A stretch of DNA of 15,565 nucleotides from Syntrophorhabdaceae bacterium PtaU1.Bin034 (GCA_002067405.1 MVRP01000082.1:1-15565), one strand, 5' to 3'; counted from the first letter of the stretch, positions 1 through 7,607 are shown. Program-made: numbers and translations. The notes: a model not told the origin generated them from the letters alone.

Positions 1-1
1 G

Positions 2-343
2 TATAGAGACGAATTTATTTTTGATCCCAAATTGAGGGAATTCCAGCATAAGGTCAAGCTCGTAGAGGATAAGGACGCAACCAGGAACTTTTTTCCCGGC
101 TACAAGACGCCGAGTACCGTCGAATTCATCATGAAGGACGGAACTCGATATACCAAAACAGTTGAGTATCCGAAAGGCGAGCCTGAAAACCCGTTCACGA
201 AACAGGACCATATCAATAAACTGACGAACATGGCTCTATGGGCGGGGATAGGGCAAGGGCAGATCGACGAGCTGATCCGGGCGATCGATGCGTTTGACAG
301 CATAGGCAACATTTCAGAATTTACCAGATTGTTAGTCCCGTAA
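2..343 (+). CDS. MmgE/PrpD family protein, C-terminal part (5' truncated)
   Basis: The frame is open from the window edge to the TAA at 341-343, so this is the last ~113 residues of a longer protein. A TTG at 32 is not its start, because the reading continues upstream as YRDEFIFDPKLREFQ. The segment running from a hydrophilic strand, through the DGTRYTKTVEYPKGEPENPF stretch, to 'KQDHINKL' is characteristic of the C-terminal domain of MmgE/PrpD proteins (2-methylcitrate dehydratase, cis-aconitate decarboxylase and relatives). Family members remove or add water, or decarboxylate, on tricarboxylate-like substrates in the cytoplasm. The active-site residues lie in the missing N-terminal part, so the reaction cannot be assigned. 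It ends 33 bp before a TctC-type binding protein, which fits a tricarboxylate-type catabolic operon. Confidence 0.85.
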   Translation, partial: YRDEFIFDPKLREFQHKVKLVEDKDATRNFFPGYKTPSTVEFIMKDGTRYTKTVEYPKGEPENPFTKQDHINKLTNMALWAGIGQGQIDELIRAIDAFDSIGNISEFTRLLVP

Positions 344-376
344 ATAAGGTGAATATCTCACATTAAGGAGAATAAA

Positions 377-1375
377 ATGAACCACGCAGTATGGAAAAGA
401 CTTTTTTGCTGCCTGATCGTTTCGTTGGTTTTCATCGGTAGCGCTGTTTGCATTTCCGCGGCTGCGGAAAAGAAGTATCCATCCTCTCCTATAAATATCT
501 ACGGTCCTTTCGCAGCCGGAGGACCTGTGGATACGATCAACCGTGTGTTTGCCAAAAAACTCGAGGCATATTTCGGACACGGCGCAGTCGTAGTCCCACA
601 AAACAAACCGGGAGGAGGAGGCTCTATTTTAGCCTCATACATAGCCAAAAGCGCCCGTCCCGACGGTTACACTCTTGCAAATATAAGCGGCCATCATATA
701 TGTGTTCCTATCCTGCTCGGGACCGGATCATATTCGCTAAAAGATTTCACCATAATCGGCCAGCTGGTCGTATTCCCCTCCGTTCTTGTGGTTCCCGCAG
801 ATTCGCCGTGGAAGACCTTTCAGCAATTTATGGATTATGCAAAAACACACCCCGTAAAATACGGGCATCCGGGCAATGCATCAACCATCTTTCTGCGGGT
901 AGAAAACTTTATTAAGCACTTTGACCTGAAGATGGAAGGCATTCCATTGAAAGGCGATTCGGAAACGGCAACAGCGGTGCTCGGAAAACATGTGGCTGTG
1001 GGGGCCATGTCTGCAGGGACGGCAAAGGGCCTTATGGCGGCCGGAAAAGTGAGAGTTCTTTTCAGCTTTGACAAGCCCACCAGCTTCGGCCTTCCTGCCG
1101 ATACACCGCATCTCGCCGGTGTTCTTCGCGGAGCTGCCTATACGGACATAGAACCCGGTCAGGTGCTTGCCGTCAACAGCAAAACCCCTCCTGCAATCAT
1201 CCGGACCCTGGAGGACGCCTGGAAAGAAATAATGAAGGATCCGGAGTTCCAGAAAACAGTAGCGGACCTCAACCTTGGTCTCGGGTACATGGATGGCAAG
1301 ACTTTTACTGCAAAACTACCGGCCAATATGGCAGTGCTCAAAGAGATGCTGCAGAAATCAGGGCAGCTCAAATAG
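377..1375 (+). CDS. tctC: TctC/Bug-type periplasmic binding protein of a tripartite tricarboxylate transporter
   Basis: This 332-residue protein is the usual length for extracytoplasmic solute receptors of the TTT family, which capture carboxylates or other small organic anions and deliver them to TctA/TctB. A Sec signal peptide is visible: a basic start, a hydrophobic core at about residues 8-24, and a probable cut after the SAAA stretch ending at residue 30. The mature protein opens with the family pattern YPSSPINIYGPFAAGGPVD (residues 34-52), where the GGPVD loop helps bind the ligand carboxylate. The start at 377 follows AAGGAG (365-370) at 6-nt spacing. The membrane components lie about 2.5 kb downstream (3835-5831), separated by two enzyme genes; this interleaving suggests that the enzymes act on the imported compound. 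TTT receptors are very numerous in some genomes, so the ligand cannot be deduced. Confidence 0.93.
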   Translation: MNHAVWKRLFCCLIVSLVFIGSAVCISAAAEKKYPSSPINIYGPFAAGGPVDTINRVFAKKLEAYFGHGAVVVPQNKPGGGGSILASYIAKSARPDGYTLANISGHHICVPILLGTGSYSLKDFTIIGQLVVFPSVLVVPADSPWKTFQQFMDYAKTHPVKYGHPGNASTIFLRVENFIKHFDLKMEGIPLKGDSETATAVLGKHVAVGAMSAGTAKGLMAAGKVRVLFSFDKPTSFGLPADTPHLAGVLRGAAYTDIEPGQVLAVNSKTPPAIIRTLEDAWKEIMKDPEFQKTVADLNLGLGYMDGKTFTAKLPANMAVLKEMLQKSGQLK

Positions 1376-1403
1376 GTTTTTGCTTTCAGAAAAGGAGCAT
1401 GCA

Positions 1404-2576
1404 ATGAAAATCAGCAAGGTGGAGATAATCCCTATAGATATTCCCTACAAGACGCCGTTTCGCGTTTCTTATGGGGGCGTTACCTCCGGGAGCCAGATCA
1501 TACTGAGAATAGTGACTGATGAGGGCGTTGACGGTGTGGGAAGCAGCATCGGCTTTCCAAAAGTAGGCCTCAACCGGGAGGCCGCCATGGCCCAGATGAA
1601 GGGTATTGCCTCAGGTCTTCTCTTGGGTCAGGATCCCTGCAATACGGAGGCGATCTTGAGCCGGCTCGACGTGGTGCTTCCCGGACATTGGCGAATAAAG
1701 GCGCACATCGATTATGCGTTATACGATCTCAAAGGCAAAATACTCAATGTTCCGGTCTATCAGTTGCTGGGTGGACTCTGTAGGGAGAAGATTCCACTGG
1801 AATGGATCGTCATGATGGATGAACCCGAGGCGCAGGCCGAAATGGCGGTGAAATATCTCGCAGCCGGGTTTCACAGCATCAAAATGCATGTGGGCGGCGA
1901 CCCGAAATTGGCGGTCAAGCGGTTCAAAACCGTCCGTGAGGCAGTTGGCCCTGATGTCCCCATTTCGATAGATATGGCGAGTGCCACGGGAACGCCGAGC
2001 CACTGTAACGTCCACGATGCATTGCGGGTTATCGAAGCCATTGATAAATATGACCTTCACTATGCAGAACAACCTGTCACCACTCATGATATAGACGGTT
2101 TTCGAGCCATAAGGAGCCGGACGAAGGTGCCTATTGCGGCTGACGCAAGCGCTGATTCGGTCGGCGAAGCCTATAAGGTGATAAAGCAAGAAGCGGCCGA
2201 TATCTTTCATGCGCTTATGGGAAGAATCGGGGGTTTCAGAAAATCGCTGCAGTTTGCCAACCTGGTTGACGCCGCAAGCCTCGATTATGCCATATGTGTC
2301 CTGGGAAACGGCATTGAACACGCCGCCGGTGCCCACTTTGCCGTATCCCGTGCAAAAAGAGAAAGGATTCTGGATGAGCTCGGCCTTGTTTTCTACCTGT
2401 ACGGGGGGACGGAAACAAAAGAAATTACCGCGGATGTTACAAAAGAAATAAACGGCGCCATAGAAAAGGGTTATTTGTATCCGCCGAAAGGGCCGGGGTT
2501 GGGCATCGAGCTTGACCAGGGTATGGTCGATCGATACCGCGCACCGGACACCAATAAAATTGTGGTGCAGCAATAG
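1404..2576 (+). CDS. Mandelate racemase/muconate lactonizing enzyme family protein (enolase superfamily)
   Basis: This 390-residue protein has the enolase-superfamily layout: an N-terminal capping domain (about 1-115, ending in the ALYDLKGK helix at 105-112) and a C-terminal barrel. The superfamily abstracts a proton alpha to a carboxylate using Mg2+. Likely metal ligands are D190 (SIDMAS), E222 (YAEQP) and D247 (AADAS), at barrel-strand ends in the expected order. The canonical catalytic KxK appears as K160-M161-H162, with His in place of the second Lys, as in some acid-sugar dehydratase branches. C-terminal H306 and H311 lie where the other-face base can sit. The ATG at 1404 is chosen because AAAGGAG (1391-1397) precedes it and similarity to the family begins there; the in-frame upstream ATG at 1275 lies inside tctC. 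The gap from tctC is 28 bp. The substrate is unknown; a hydroxy acid or lactone is plausible. Confidence 0.9.
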   Translation: MKISKVEIIPIDIPYKTPFRVSYGGVTSGSQIILRIVTDEGVDGVGSSIGFPKVGLNREAAMAQMKGIASGLLLGQDPCNTEAILSRLDVVLPGHWRIKAHIDYALYDLKGKILNVPVYQLLGGLCREKIPLEWIVMMDEPEAQAEMAVKYLAAGFHSIKMHVGGDPKLAVKRFKTVREAVGPDVPISIDMASATGTPSHCNVHDALRVIEAIDKYDLHYAEQPVTTHDIDGFRAIRSRTKVPIAADASADSVGEAYKVIKQEAADIFHALMGRIGGFRKSLQFANLVDAASLDYAICVLGNGIEHAAGAHFAVSRAKRERILDELGLVFYLYGGTETKEITADVTKEINGAIEKGYLYPPKGPGLGIELDQGMVDRYRAPDTNKIVVQQ

Positions 2577-2632
2577 ATGAGGCTCAGGCCGTCGGATTGA
2601 AGATGGCCGGAGGACGTTGCCGGAGGAAAAAC

Positions 2633-3760
2633 ATGGCTGTAGATCTACGGGAAAAACATAGACGCTACAAAATAATCAGGGAAAGGATGTCGGCTCAGGG
2701 GCTTGATGCGTTGATTGTGATCAACAGCGCCCAGATAAATGAAAAGGGGTTCGTGAAATACCTGACGAACTACCGGAGCATTCTTTATAACTGCGTCGTT
2801 ATCTTTCCTCTCGACGGCGAGGCCCGGTTATTGGTGCCGAGCCCCGTACAGAAATATTGGGCAGGGCTTCTCGGATGGATCCCCCGTGTAGAGAACCAGG
2901 TTCCCAACCTCGATGAGAGCCTGTCGGGAAGCATCAGGAAAATGGGATTATCAAAGGCGAAGCTGGGCCTTATCAACCGCAGAATCATGCCGGCCCAGAC
3001 TTATCTGACGTTGGTAAAAGAGTTTCCCGATGCATCGATAACCGATGCAACTGCGATAATTGAAGAAACGCGGATGGTGAAGAGCGCAGACGAGCAGGCG
3101 TCGGTAAGAACCACTGCCGGCCTTGCCGACCTTTCCTTCAGGGTGCTCGCCGGAACTCTCAAGCCGGGTGTTACCGAGTGTGATGTCGTTGCCGAGGTTG
3201 ACCGGAGACTTATCAAAGAGGGAGCCGAAGACATTTTTCATCTGGTCTCATCTGAACCGGGCAGCCTGTTTCCTTACGCACCCTCCGCACGCGTAATCGA
3301 GAAGGGTGATACCGTCATGTTCAACACGGAGCTGTCGGGACCGGGTGGCTACTGGATCCAGATGATACGAACGGTGTTCGTCGGTAAGCCAAAACCTGAT
3401 GCTGAACGAATGTACGATGTCCTGGTTGAAATCACGTCAAAGATTCCGGGCCAACTGAAGGCAGGAAGAAGGGTCGGTGATGTGGCGGAATGGGTACGGC
3501 AAGAGATACTCGCTGCAGGCTTCGAAACAGGGGTAAATTTTGGCCACTGTTTGGGCCTGGACGTTGTTGAACGGCCCATTGTTCATGTTAACGAGGAAAC
3601 AACGCTCGAGCCGGGAATGGTAATGACGGTTCATCCCCAGCTTGTTTCTCAGGACAAGGGAACATCCGTATGGCTGGGCGACACGTATCTTATTACCGAA
3701 GGCCCGGCGGAAATACTCACAAAAGTAGATCCGGCGGAAGTGAAAATAATCCCGTGCTGA
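2633..3760 (+). CDS. M24 (creatinase/Xaa-Pro peptidase fold) family protein with degenerate metal site
   Basis: The 375-residue protein has a creatinase/prolidase-type N-terminal domain (about 1-140) and a pita-bread M24 domain (about 150-370). In metallopeptidases of this fold five ligands (Asp, Asp, His, Glu, Glu) bind two metals. Here the first Asp region reads FNTELSGPGG (N231, E233), the second Asp is replaced in YWIQMIRT (Q243/M244), His305 is kept in FGHCLG, the first Glu is H334 in MTVHPQ, and the last Glu is replaced in VWLGDT (G349). A dinuclear peptidase is therefore unlikely. Creatinase shows that the fold can hydrolyse C-N bonds without metal, so a non-metallo hydrolase for a small operon substrate is plausible. 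The ATG at 2633 has GGAGG (2622-2626) 6 nt upstream; an ATG at 2597 in the same frame has no comparable site. Confidence 0.87.
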   Translation: MAVDLREKHRRYKIIRERMSAQGLDALIVINSAQINEKGFVKYLTNYRSILYNCVVIFPLDGEARLLVPSPVQKYWAGLLGWIPRVENQVPNLDESLSGSIRKMGLSKAKLGLINRRIMPAQTYLTLVKEFPDASITDATAIIEETRMVKSADEQASVRTTAGLADLSFRVLAGTLKPGVTECDVVAEVDRRLIKEGAEDIFHLVSSEPGSLFPYAPSARVIEKGDTVMFNTELSGPGGYWIQMIRTVFVGKPKPDAERMYDVLVEITSKIPGQLKAGRRVGDVAEWVRQEILAAGFETGVNFGHCLGLDVVERPIVHVNEETTLEPGMVMTVHPQLVSQDKGTSVWLGDTYLITEGPAEILTKVDPAEVKIIPC

Positions 3761-3790
3761 TTGTGACGGCTCTATAGAGAAACCTGCATC

Positions 3791-3825
3791 AAGCGTAAAG
3801 CGGTGGTAGGGTTGAAAGCGTAAAG
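3791..3825 (+). repeat. 10-bp direct repeat in the M24-tctB spacer
   Basis: AAGCGTAAAG occurs at 3791-3800 and again at 3816-3825, so the copies start 25 bp apart. The second copy overlaps the start of the tctB ribosome-binding region (AAAGAGGT, 3822-3829). The 74-bp spacer holds no gene and no obvious terminator. The repeat could be a local duplication or a protein/RNA site; it is short enough to be chance. Confidence 0.4.
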
Positions 3826-3834
3826 AGGTAGAAC

Positions 3835-4299
3835 ATGAGAAGGCACCAGCTTTGGGCGTCCGTCTTTTGGCTGGCACTGGGTGTGTTTGTTTGCCTTTAT
3901 TCTTATTGGCGTGGCTTAGGTCATATTAGAAACCCCGGACCCGGCTTGTTTCCGTTTTGCCTTGGAATAGCCTTTTTCATCATATCGGGTGTTATCCTCA
4001 TCCAAATTCTTATTAAAGGCGAGGTGAGTGAGACCGAAAAAGAAAAAGAGGGCGGCAATTTTCTCAACGTAATTGTCGCATTAGTCGTTCTGTTTGCCTA
4101 TGCACTTCTCCTTGAAGTGATAGGCTACATACTGATCACGTTAGCAGCAATGGCTGTCCTGTTCAGGATCGGAGGTTATAAGAAAACAATTCCGATACTG
4201 GGCTACTCGGCTGCGATCGCAGTCTTCACCTACTTGTTTTTCACATATCTTGGGGTGCAGTTGCCACCCGGGGTCCTCCGGCTCCCGGGTCTTTACTGA
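3835..4299 (+). CDS. tctB: TctB-type small membrane subunit of a tripartite tricarboxylate transporter
   Basis: A 154-residue, highly hydrophobic protein with five probable membrane segments (about 7-25, 41-60, 76-93, 94-111 and 119-139). This matches TctB, the small and poorly conserved subunit that partners TctA. The stretch NPGPGLFPF (33-41) after the first helix resembles the conserved 'pGpgffP' signature of the family. A charged cytoplasmic or periplasmic loop (ETEKEKE, 66-72) separates the helices. The start follows AAAGAGGT at 3822-3829. It ends 17 bp before tctA, as in most TTT operons, which supports the identification more strongly than the sequence alone. Confidence 0.88.
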   Translation: MRRHQLWASVFWLALGVFVCLYSYWRGLGHIRNPGPGLFPFCLGIAFFIISGVILIQILIKGEVSETEKEKEGGNFLNVIVALVVLFAYALLLEVIGYILITLAAMAVLFRIGGYKKTIPILGYSAAIAVFTYLFFTYLGVQLPPGVLRLPGLY

Positions 4300-4316
4300 G
4301 AGGAAAGGGAGATGCG

Positions 4317-5831
4317 ATGGATATCATAAGCGGGCTTCTCGGGGGCTTTCAGACTATTCTGCAGCCTGCAAATTTTTTGTACTGTTTCATAGGTGTTTTT
4401 ATTGGGACCCTTATCGGCGTGCTTCCCGGTATCGGCCCCATTGGTGCAATGTCGATTCTTTTGCCCACCACCTTCGGCCTGTCTCCTGCTGCATCGATTA
4501 TCATGCTCGCCGGCATCTACTACGGATCGATGTATGGCGGCTCTACCACCTCGATTCTGGTCAATATTCCCGGGGAAGCCGCCTCCGTTATTACCTGTCT
4601 TGACGGTTATGAAATGGCAAAGCAGGGCAGGGCGGGTCCTGCCCTCGGCATATCGGCCTTCGGCTCCTTCATCGGAGGGACCTTCAGTGTCATGTGCCTC
4701 ATGTTTCTTGTCGCTCCTCTCGCTGAAGTTGCTTTGAAATTCGGCCCGGCGGAATTCACTGCTTTAATGTGTCTGAGCATGACGGTTCTCACCTATCTTG
4801 CGAGTCGTTCCATGCTCCGCGCTCTTTTGATGGTAGTGGCAGGATTGCTGGTAGGCACGATCGGCAACGATCCCATTACCGCTATTCCCCGCTTCACCTT
4901 CGGTTCGGCCTATCTTCTTGATGGGATTGGCCTTGTCTCTGTAGCCATGGGCCTTTTTGGCATCTCCGAGGTTCTTCTTAATATAGAGAACCCCGAGAAA
5001 AGAATAATGCTTAAGACCAAAATCAAGAACATCCTTCCCAACCGGGAAGATTGGAAACGCAGTTATGGACCCATTGGCCGAGGTTCGATACTTGGCTTTG
5101 TGCTGGGCATTCTCCCCGGAGGAGGGGGGATTATTGCCTCTTTTCTTTCGTATACCATGGAGAAGAAGCTTTCCAAACACCCGGAGGGGTTCGGCAAAGG
5201 ATCGATAGAAGGTGTCGCCGGCCCCGAAACTGCCAATAATTCTGCCTCAGGCGGCGGGTTTGTCCCCCTCCTTGCCCTTGGTATTCCCCCGAACGCCATC
5301 ATGGGCCTTCTTTTGGGCGCCCTCATTATCCATGGAATCAGTCCGGGGCCTCTGCTTGTCGCCGAACATCCGGAGATATTCTGGGGGGTTATTGCAAGTA
5401 TGTACATCGGTAATGTAATGCTTGTTCTTCTCAACCTCCCTCTGATAAGTCTTTGGGTCAGGGTTTTAAAAGTGCCTTATCGAATACTCATGCCTGTCAT
5501 TCTCCTCTGCTGCCTTATAGGCGCTTATGCTTCAAACAACATGGCCCTCGATATTGTCGCCATGCTTATCTTCGGGATCCTGGGCTACGCTCTCCGGAAG
5601 CTGGACTACGAGCCGGCACCGTTTCTTCTCGCCATGGTCCTTGGCCCTATTCTGGAGACGAACTTCAGGAACGCCTTGAAAATGTCGGACGGAAGTCTCT
5701 TGATCTTTGTTCAAAAACCAATTTCTGCGGTTATTTTAGGTATTTGCGTTCTTCTCTTTCTTTCAACCGGTCTTTCCTCATACCGGAAAACGAAGACGAG
5801 AATCATAGAAGGGGGAGAAAACAACACATAA
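4317..5831 (+). CDS. tctA: TctA-type large membrane subunit of a tripartite tricarboxylate transporter
   Basis: A 504-residue polytopic membrane protein of standard TctA length. Two glycine/proline-rich repeats mark the family: GVLPGIGPIGAMSILLP near residue 34, followed by YYGSMYGGSTTSILVNIPGE, and a second repeat GILPGGGGIIASF near residue 264. These form the substrate and cation path for import of a carboxylate delivered by TctC. The ATG at 4317 is preceded by AGGAAAGGGAG (4301-4311); an ATG at 4312 is out of frame. Together with the binding protein at 377 and tctB the transporter is complete. No terminator is obvious directly after the TAA, and the next gene begins 186 bp later. Confidence 0.95.
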   Translation: MDIISGLLGGFQTILQPANFLYCFIGVFIGTLIGVLPGIGPIGAMSILLPTTFGLSPAASIIMLAGIYYGSMYGGSTTSILVNIPGEAASVITCLDGYEMAKQGRAGPALGISAFGSFIGGTFSVMCLMFLVAPLAEVALKFGPAEFTALMCLSMTVLTYLASRSMLRALLMVVAGLLVGTIGNDPITAIPRFTFGSAYLLDGIGLVSVAMGLFGISEVLLNIENPEKRIMLKTKIKNILPNREDWKRSYGPIGRGSILGFVLGILPGGGGIIASFLSYTMEKKLSKHPEGFGKGSIEGVAGPETANNSASGGGFVPLLALGIPPNAIMGLLLGALIIHGISPGPLLVAEHPEIFWGVIASMYIGNVMLVLLNLPLISLWVRVLKVPYRILMPVILLCCLIGAYASNNMALDIVAMLIFGILGYALRKLDYEPAPFLLAMVLGPILETNFRNALKMSDGSLLIFVQKPISAVILGICVLLFLSTGLSSYRKTKTRIIEGGENNT

Positions 5832-6017
5832 TATTCCTGTCTTTCTTCGTCGGAATGGTTACTGCAAGTGAGTGAACTGTTTATTGCTGTGTAAAAGGAA
5901 CGATTGCCGGAGGACCGTTGAGCTTGAGGATAACAGGAAGGAGATCGCCGGTGGTAACGTGGAATATAGACTAAATCGAAAGTCATAATCTCAGACGGAG
6001 ATGCATGGAGGTAACGG
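5832..6017. other. 186-bp spacer between tctA and the rhodanese gene
   Basis: No convincing gene, terminator hairpin or strong sigma-70 promoter is visible here. GGAGGT at 6007-6012 is the ribosome-binding site of the next gene. The sequence GCCGGAGGACCGTTG (5907-5921) closely resembles GCCGGAGGACGTTG just before the M24 gene (around 2606-2619), differing by one inserted C. Both contain a GGAGGA core and may simply be ribosome-binding-like sequence. Whether the selenoprotein genes have their own promoter here cannot be decided by eye. Confidence 0.4.
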
Positions 6018-6434
6018 ATGAAGAAAACCTTGGAAAAATTGGCGTTACTGATTCTTCTTACCCTCTCTTTTCTTGCCCCTGTTGTTGTCCTCGCTGCGGG
6101 AGACGACGTACCCAGGATCAGCATACAGGAACTGAAAAAGATGATGGACAACAAGATTGACGTCGTCATTCTCGACGCCCAGCCGAAACGCGCTTACGAC
6201 AAGGGACATATCAAGGGCGCTATCTCCTTTCCCTGGGCGCTGAAATTGAATGAAGAGCAAATCGCAGCCCTGCCCAAGGGGAAGCCGATCATCGTGTACT
6301 GCGACTGCGGTCCGGGAGAAACGGATAGCGTGAGTGTTGCCGAACGGTTGCTCGATCTGGGGTTTAATGACGTGAAAGTACTACAGGATCCTTCGATACG
6401 GGGATGGAAAGAAGCAGGTTTCCCCATAGAATAA
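6018..6434 (+). CDS. Exported rhodanese-domain sulfurtransferase
   Basis: This 138-residue protein has a Sec signal peptide (KK start, hydrophobic core about 8-26, probable cut after VLAA) and a single rhodanese domain from about residue 33. Family hallmarks are visible: ILDAQPKRAYDKGHIKGAIS (51-70), the strand-loop IIVYCDCGPGETDS (91-104) with presumed catalytic Cys95, and the ending RGWKEAGFPI. Rhodaneses carry persulfide sulfur on the active-site Cys. Here a second Cys (C97) lies two residues away inside the loop, which is unusual and could allow a disulfide or persulfide relay. The start is set by GGAGGT at 6007-6012. It lies 45 bp upstream of the cytochrome selenoprotein gene, and all three proteins of the unit carry export signals, so a periplasmic sulfur or selenium relay is plausible but inferred. 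Confidence 0.9.
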   Translation: MKKTLEKLALLILLTLSFLAPVVVLAAGDDVPRISIQELKKMMDNKIDVVILDAQPKRAYDKGHIKGAISFPWALKLNEEQIAALPKGKPIIVYCDCGPGETDSVSVAERLLDLGFNDVKVLQDPSIRGWKEAGFPIE

Positions 6435-6479
6435 AATGGGCCGTCACCGGACGGAGGTATTGAAAGGAGGCATGACAAA

Positions 6480-7607
6480 TTGGATCAACGACATTCATTG
6501 CCAGCGATGCTTCTGGTCTTTCTTCTCCTGTTTCTGCCGTATTTCCCCCTCTATGCAGCGGAGCAGGGTTACGCTGGTTCCAAGGCCTGTCTCACGTGCC
6601 ACGACAATCTCTCACGCGACTGGCCTCAAAGCAGGCACGCGCGGGCCTTTGACAGCCTGAAGAAATCAGGCCAGGAAAATCTGCCCGGCTGTGTCCGGTG
6701 CCACGTCACCGGCTACGGCCTGACAGGCGGCTTTATTGATCAGGAGCTCACCCCGGGACTTGCAGGGGTACAGTGCGAAGAGTGCCACGGGGCTGGTAAG
6801 GCTCACGTGACGGCGCCTGACAGGCACCGGCTGGTTGCCAAGCCGCAGGCCGAAACCTGCCGACGATGCCACACCAGCGGGCAGGACCCAAACTTTGACT
6901 ACGCCGGGAAAGTACGAGGAGTCCATAAAACCACCGGCATTGTACGCACGACAGAGAGAAAAAGCATCCTTACTGCCACCCCTGCCCTTGTCGATCTGGG
7001 TATGGTCGACGAAGGCATTCCGGCGCGTGCGACCGTTACCGTCCAGAATAACAGCGATACCACGGTCGTCATCACCGATTTACGCACCAATTGAGCATGC
7101 ACCGAGAGTGTGCTCGGGAAGCACACCTTGGCCCCTCACGAGAAAACATCGCTCACCATCATTTTTAATACGGCGGGTCTTCCGGGTCCATTTCGTAAGA
7201 CCGCGACATTGGGTATCAAAACCCCGGATCAGGGGGAGCTGGAAGTGACTATCCAGGGCACCGTGAAGGAAGCACCGTCTGCGAAGATCAAGGTGACCCC
7301 GAGACGCATCGATCTGGGCGGCGTAGTGGAAGGCACTGCGGTGCGGCGGAAGGTGACGGTCACGAATACGGGGATACTGCCGCTTACCATAACCCGGATC
7401 TTTATGAAGAGCACCGGTGTTGCGGTGCATGCAGCGTCGGCCCAACAACCGGTCATCGTTCCTGCGGGCAGTGAGCAGACGATAGAATGCGTCATCACCG
7501 CAGGCAAACCGAAAGGGCAGTACCAGGACTCGATGATACTGGAGTCCAACGCAAAAAACGCGACGAAGGGAGGGTACGTGATCATGGTGCGTAACGACGG
7601 CGGATAG
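6480..7607 (+). CDS. Tetraheme cytochrome c fused to DUF1573-type domain, candidate selenoprotein (Sec at TGA 7092-7094)
   Basis: Read through the TGA, this is one 375-residue protein. Residues 1-27 form a signal peptide. Four CxxCH haem sites follow at C37-H41, C71-H75, C99-H103 and C127-H131, as in cytochrome c554-like proteins. Two Ig-like beta domains come next: about 160-265 (DUF1573-like, 'VDLGMVDEG...VTVQNNSD') and about 268-375 ('IDLGGVVEG...VTVTNTG'). DUF1573 proteins typically carry an S-C-G-C-T motif just before 'LAPxE...FNTAG'; here it reads N204-U205-A206-C207-T208, so the TGA sits exactly on the first Cys. The same frame continues the domain without any slip, arguing against a broken gene. 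Start TTG 6480 lies 9 nt after AAAGGAGG; an ATG at 6472 is too close to it and out of frame. Expected in the periplasm, it could pass electrons between haems and a Sec/Cys pair. A nonsense mutation is the alternative. Confidence 0.85.
7092..7094 (+). other. In-frame TGA predicted to encode selenocysteine (U-A-C motif)
   Basis: TGA lies between DLRTN and ACTESVLGKHTLAPHEK, both halves of one DUF1573-like domain in the same frame. The family position is Cys, and Cys/Sec exchange at a redox Cys is the usual signature of selenoproteins. A SECIS-like hairpin begins 7 nt downstream, and the next gene also has a recoded TGA. Confidence 0.85.
7102..7131 (+). promoter_or_regulatory. Candidate bacterial SECIS hairpin for the cytochrome-DUF1573 selenoprotein
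   Basis: A perfect 7-bp stem, GTGTGCT (7108-7114) with AGCACAC (7120-7126), closes the loop CGGGA (7115-7119). Below a single bulged A (7107) five more pairs can form between 7102-7106 and 7127-7131, one of them G-U. The loop starts 21 nt after the TGA and has G in its second position. Bacterial SECIS elements sit in the coding sequence just after UGA, with G near the start of the apical loop, and are bound by SelB. Confidence 0.8.

Noticed and set aside
32..34. TTG at 32 as start of the first gene
   Set aside because: The same frame is open to the window edge with family-like residues, so the gene is truncated by the window rather than starting there.
1719..2573. 284-codon open frame on the minus strand
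   Set aside because: It lies wholly antisense to the enolase-superfamily gene, which has clear motifs and a ribosome-binding site. The antisense protein resembles no family I know, and its phase follows the codon pattern of the real gene.
3758..3760. Selenocysteine at the TGA ending the M24 gene (after Cys)
   Set aside because: A second TGA follows one codon later, and the protein already has full family length.
5848..5875. Sigma-54 promoter suggested by a GG-N10-GC pattern before the rhodanese gene
   Set aside because: Only the dinucleotides fit; the flanking bases (CGGAAT and CTGCA) are poor matches to TGGCAC and TTGCA.
6472..6480. ATG at 6472 as start of the cytochrome gene
   Set aside because: It lies only one base after AGGAGG and in another frame, reading into Cys/Trp-rich non-family sequence. 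TTG at 6480 gives a proper signal peptide at 9-nt spacing.
7110..7607. Separate gene starting at 7110 after the cytochrome gene
   Set aside because: The ATT/GTG-like start lies inside a single beta-domain, has no ribosome-binding site, and is in the same frame as the upstream half. Read-through at a Sec codon explains both halves.
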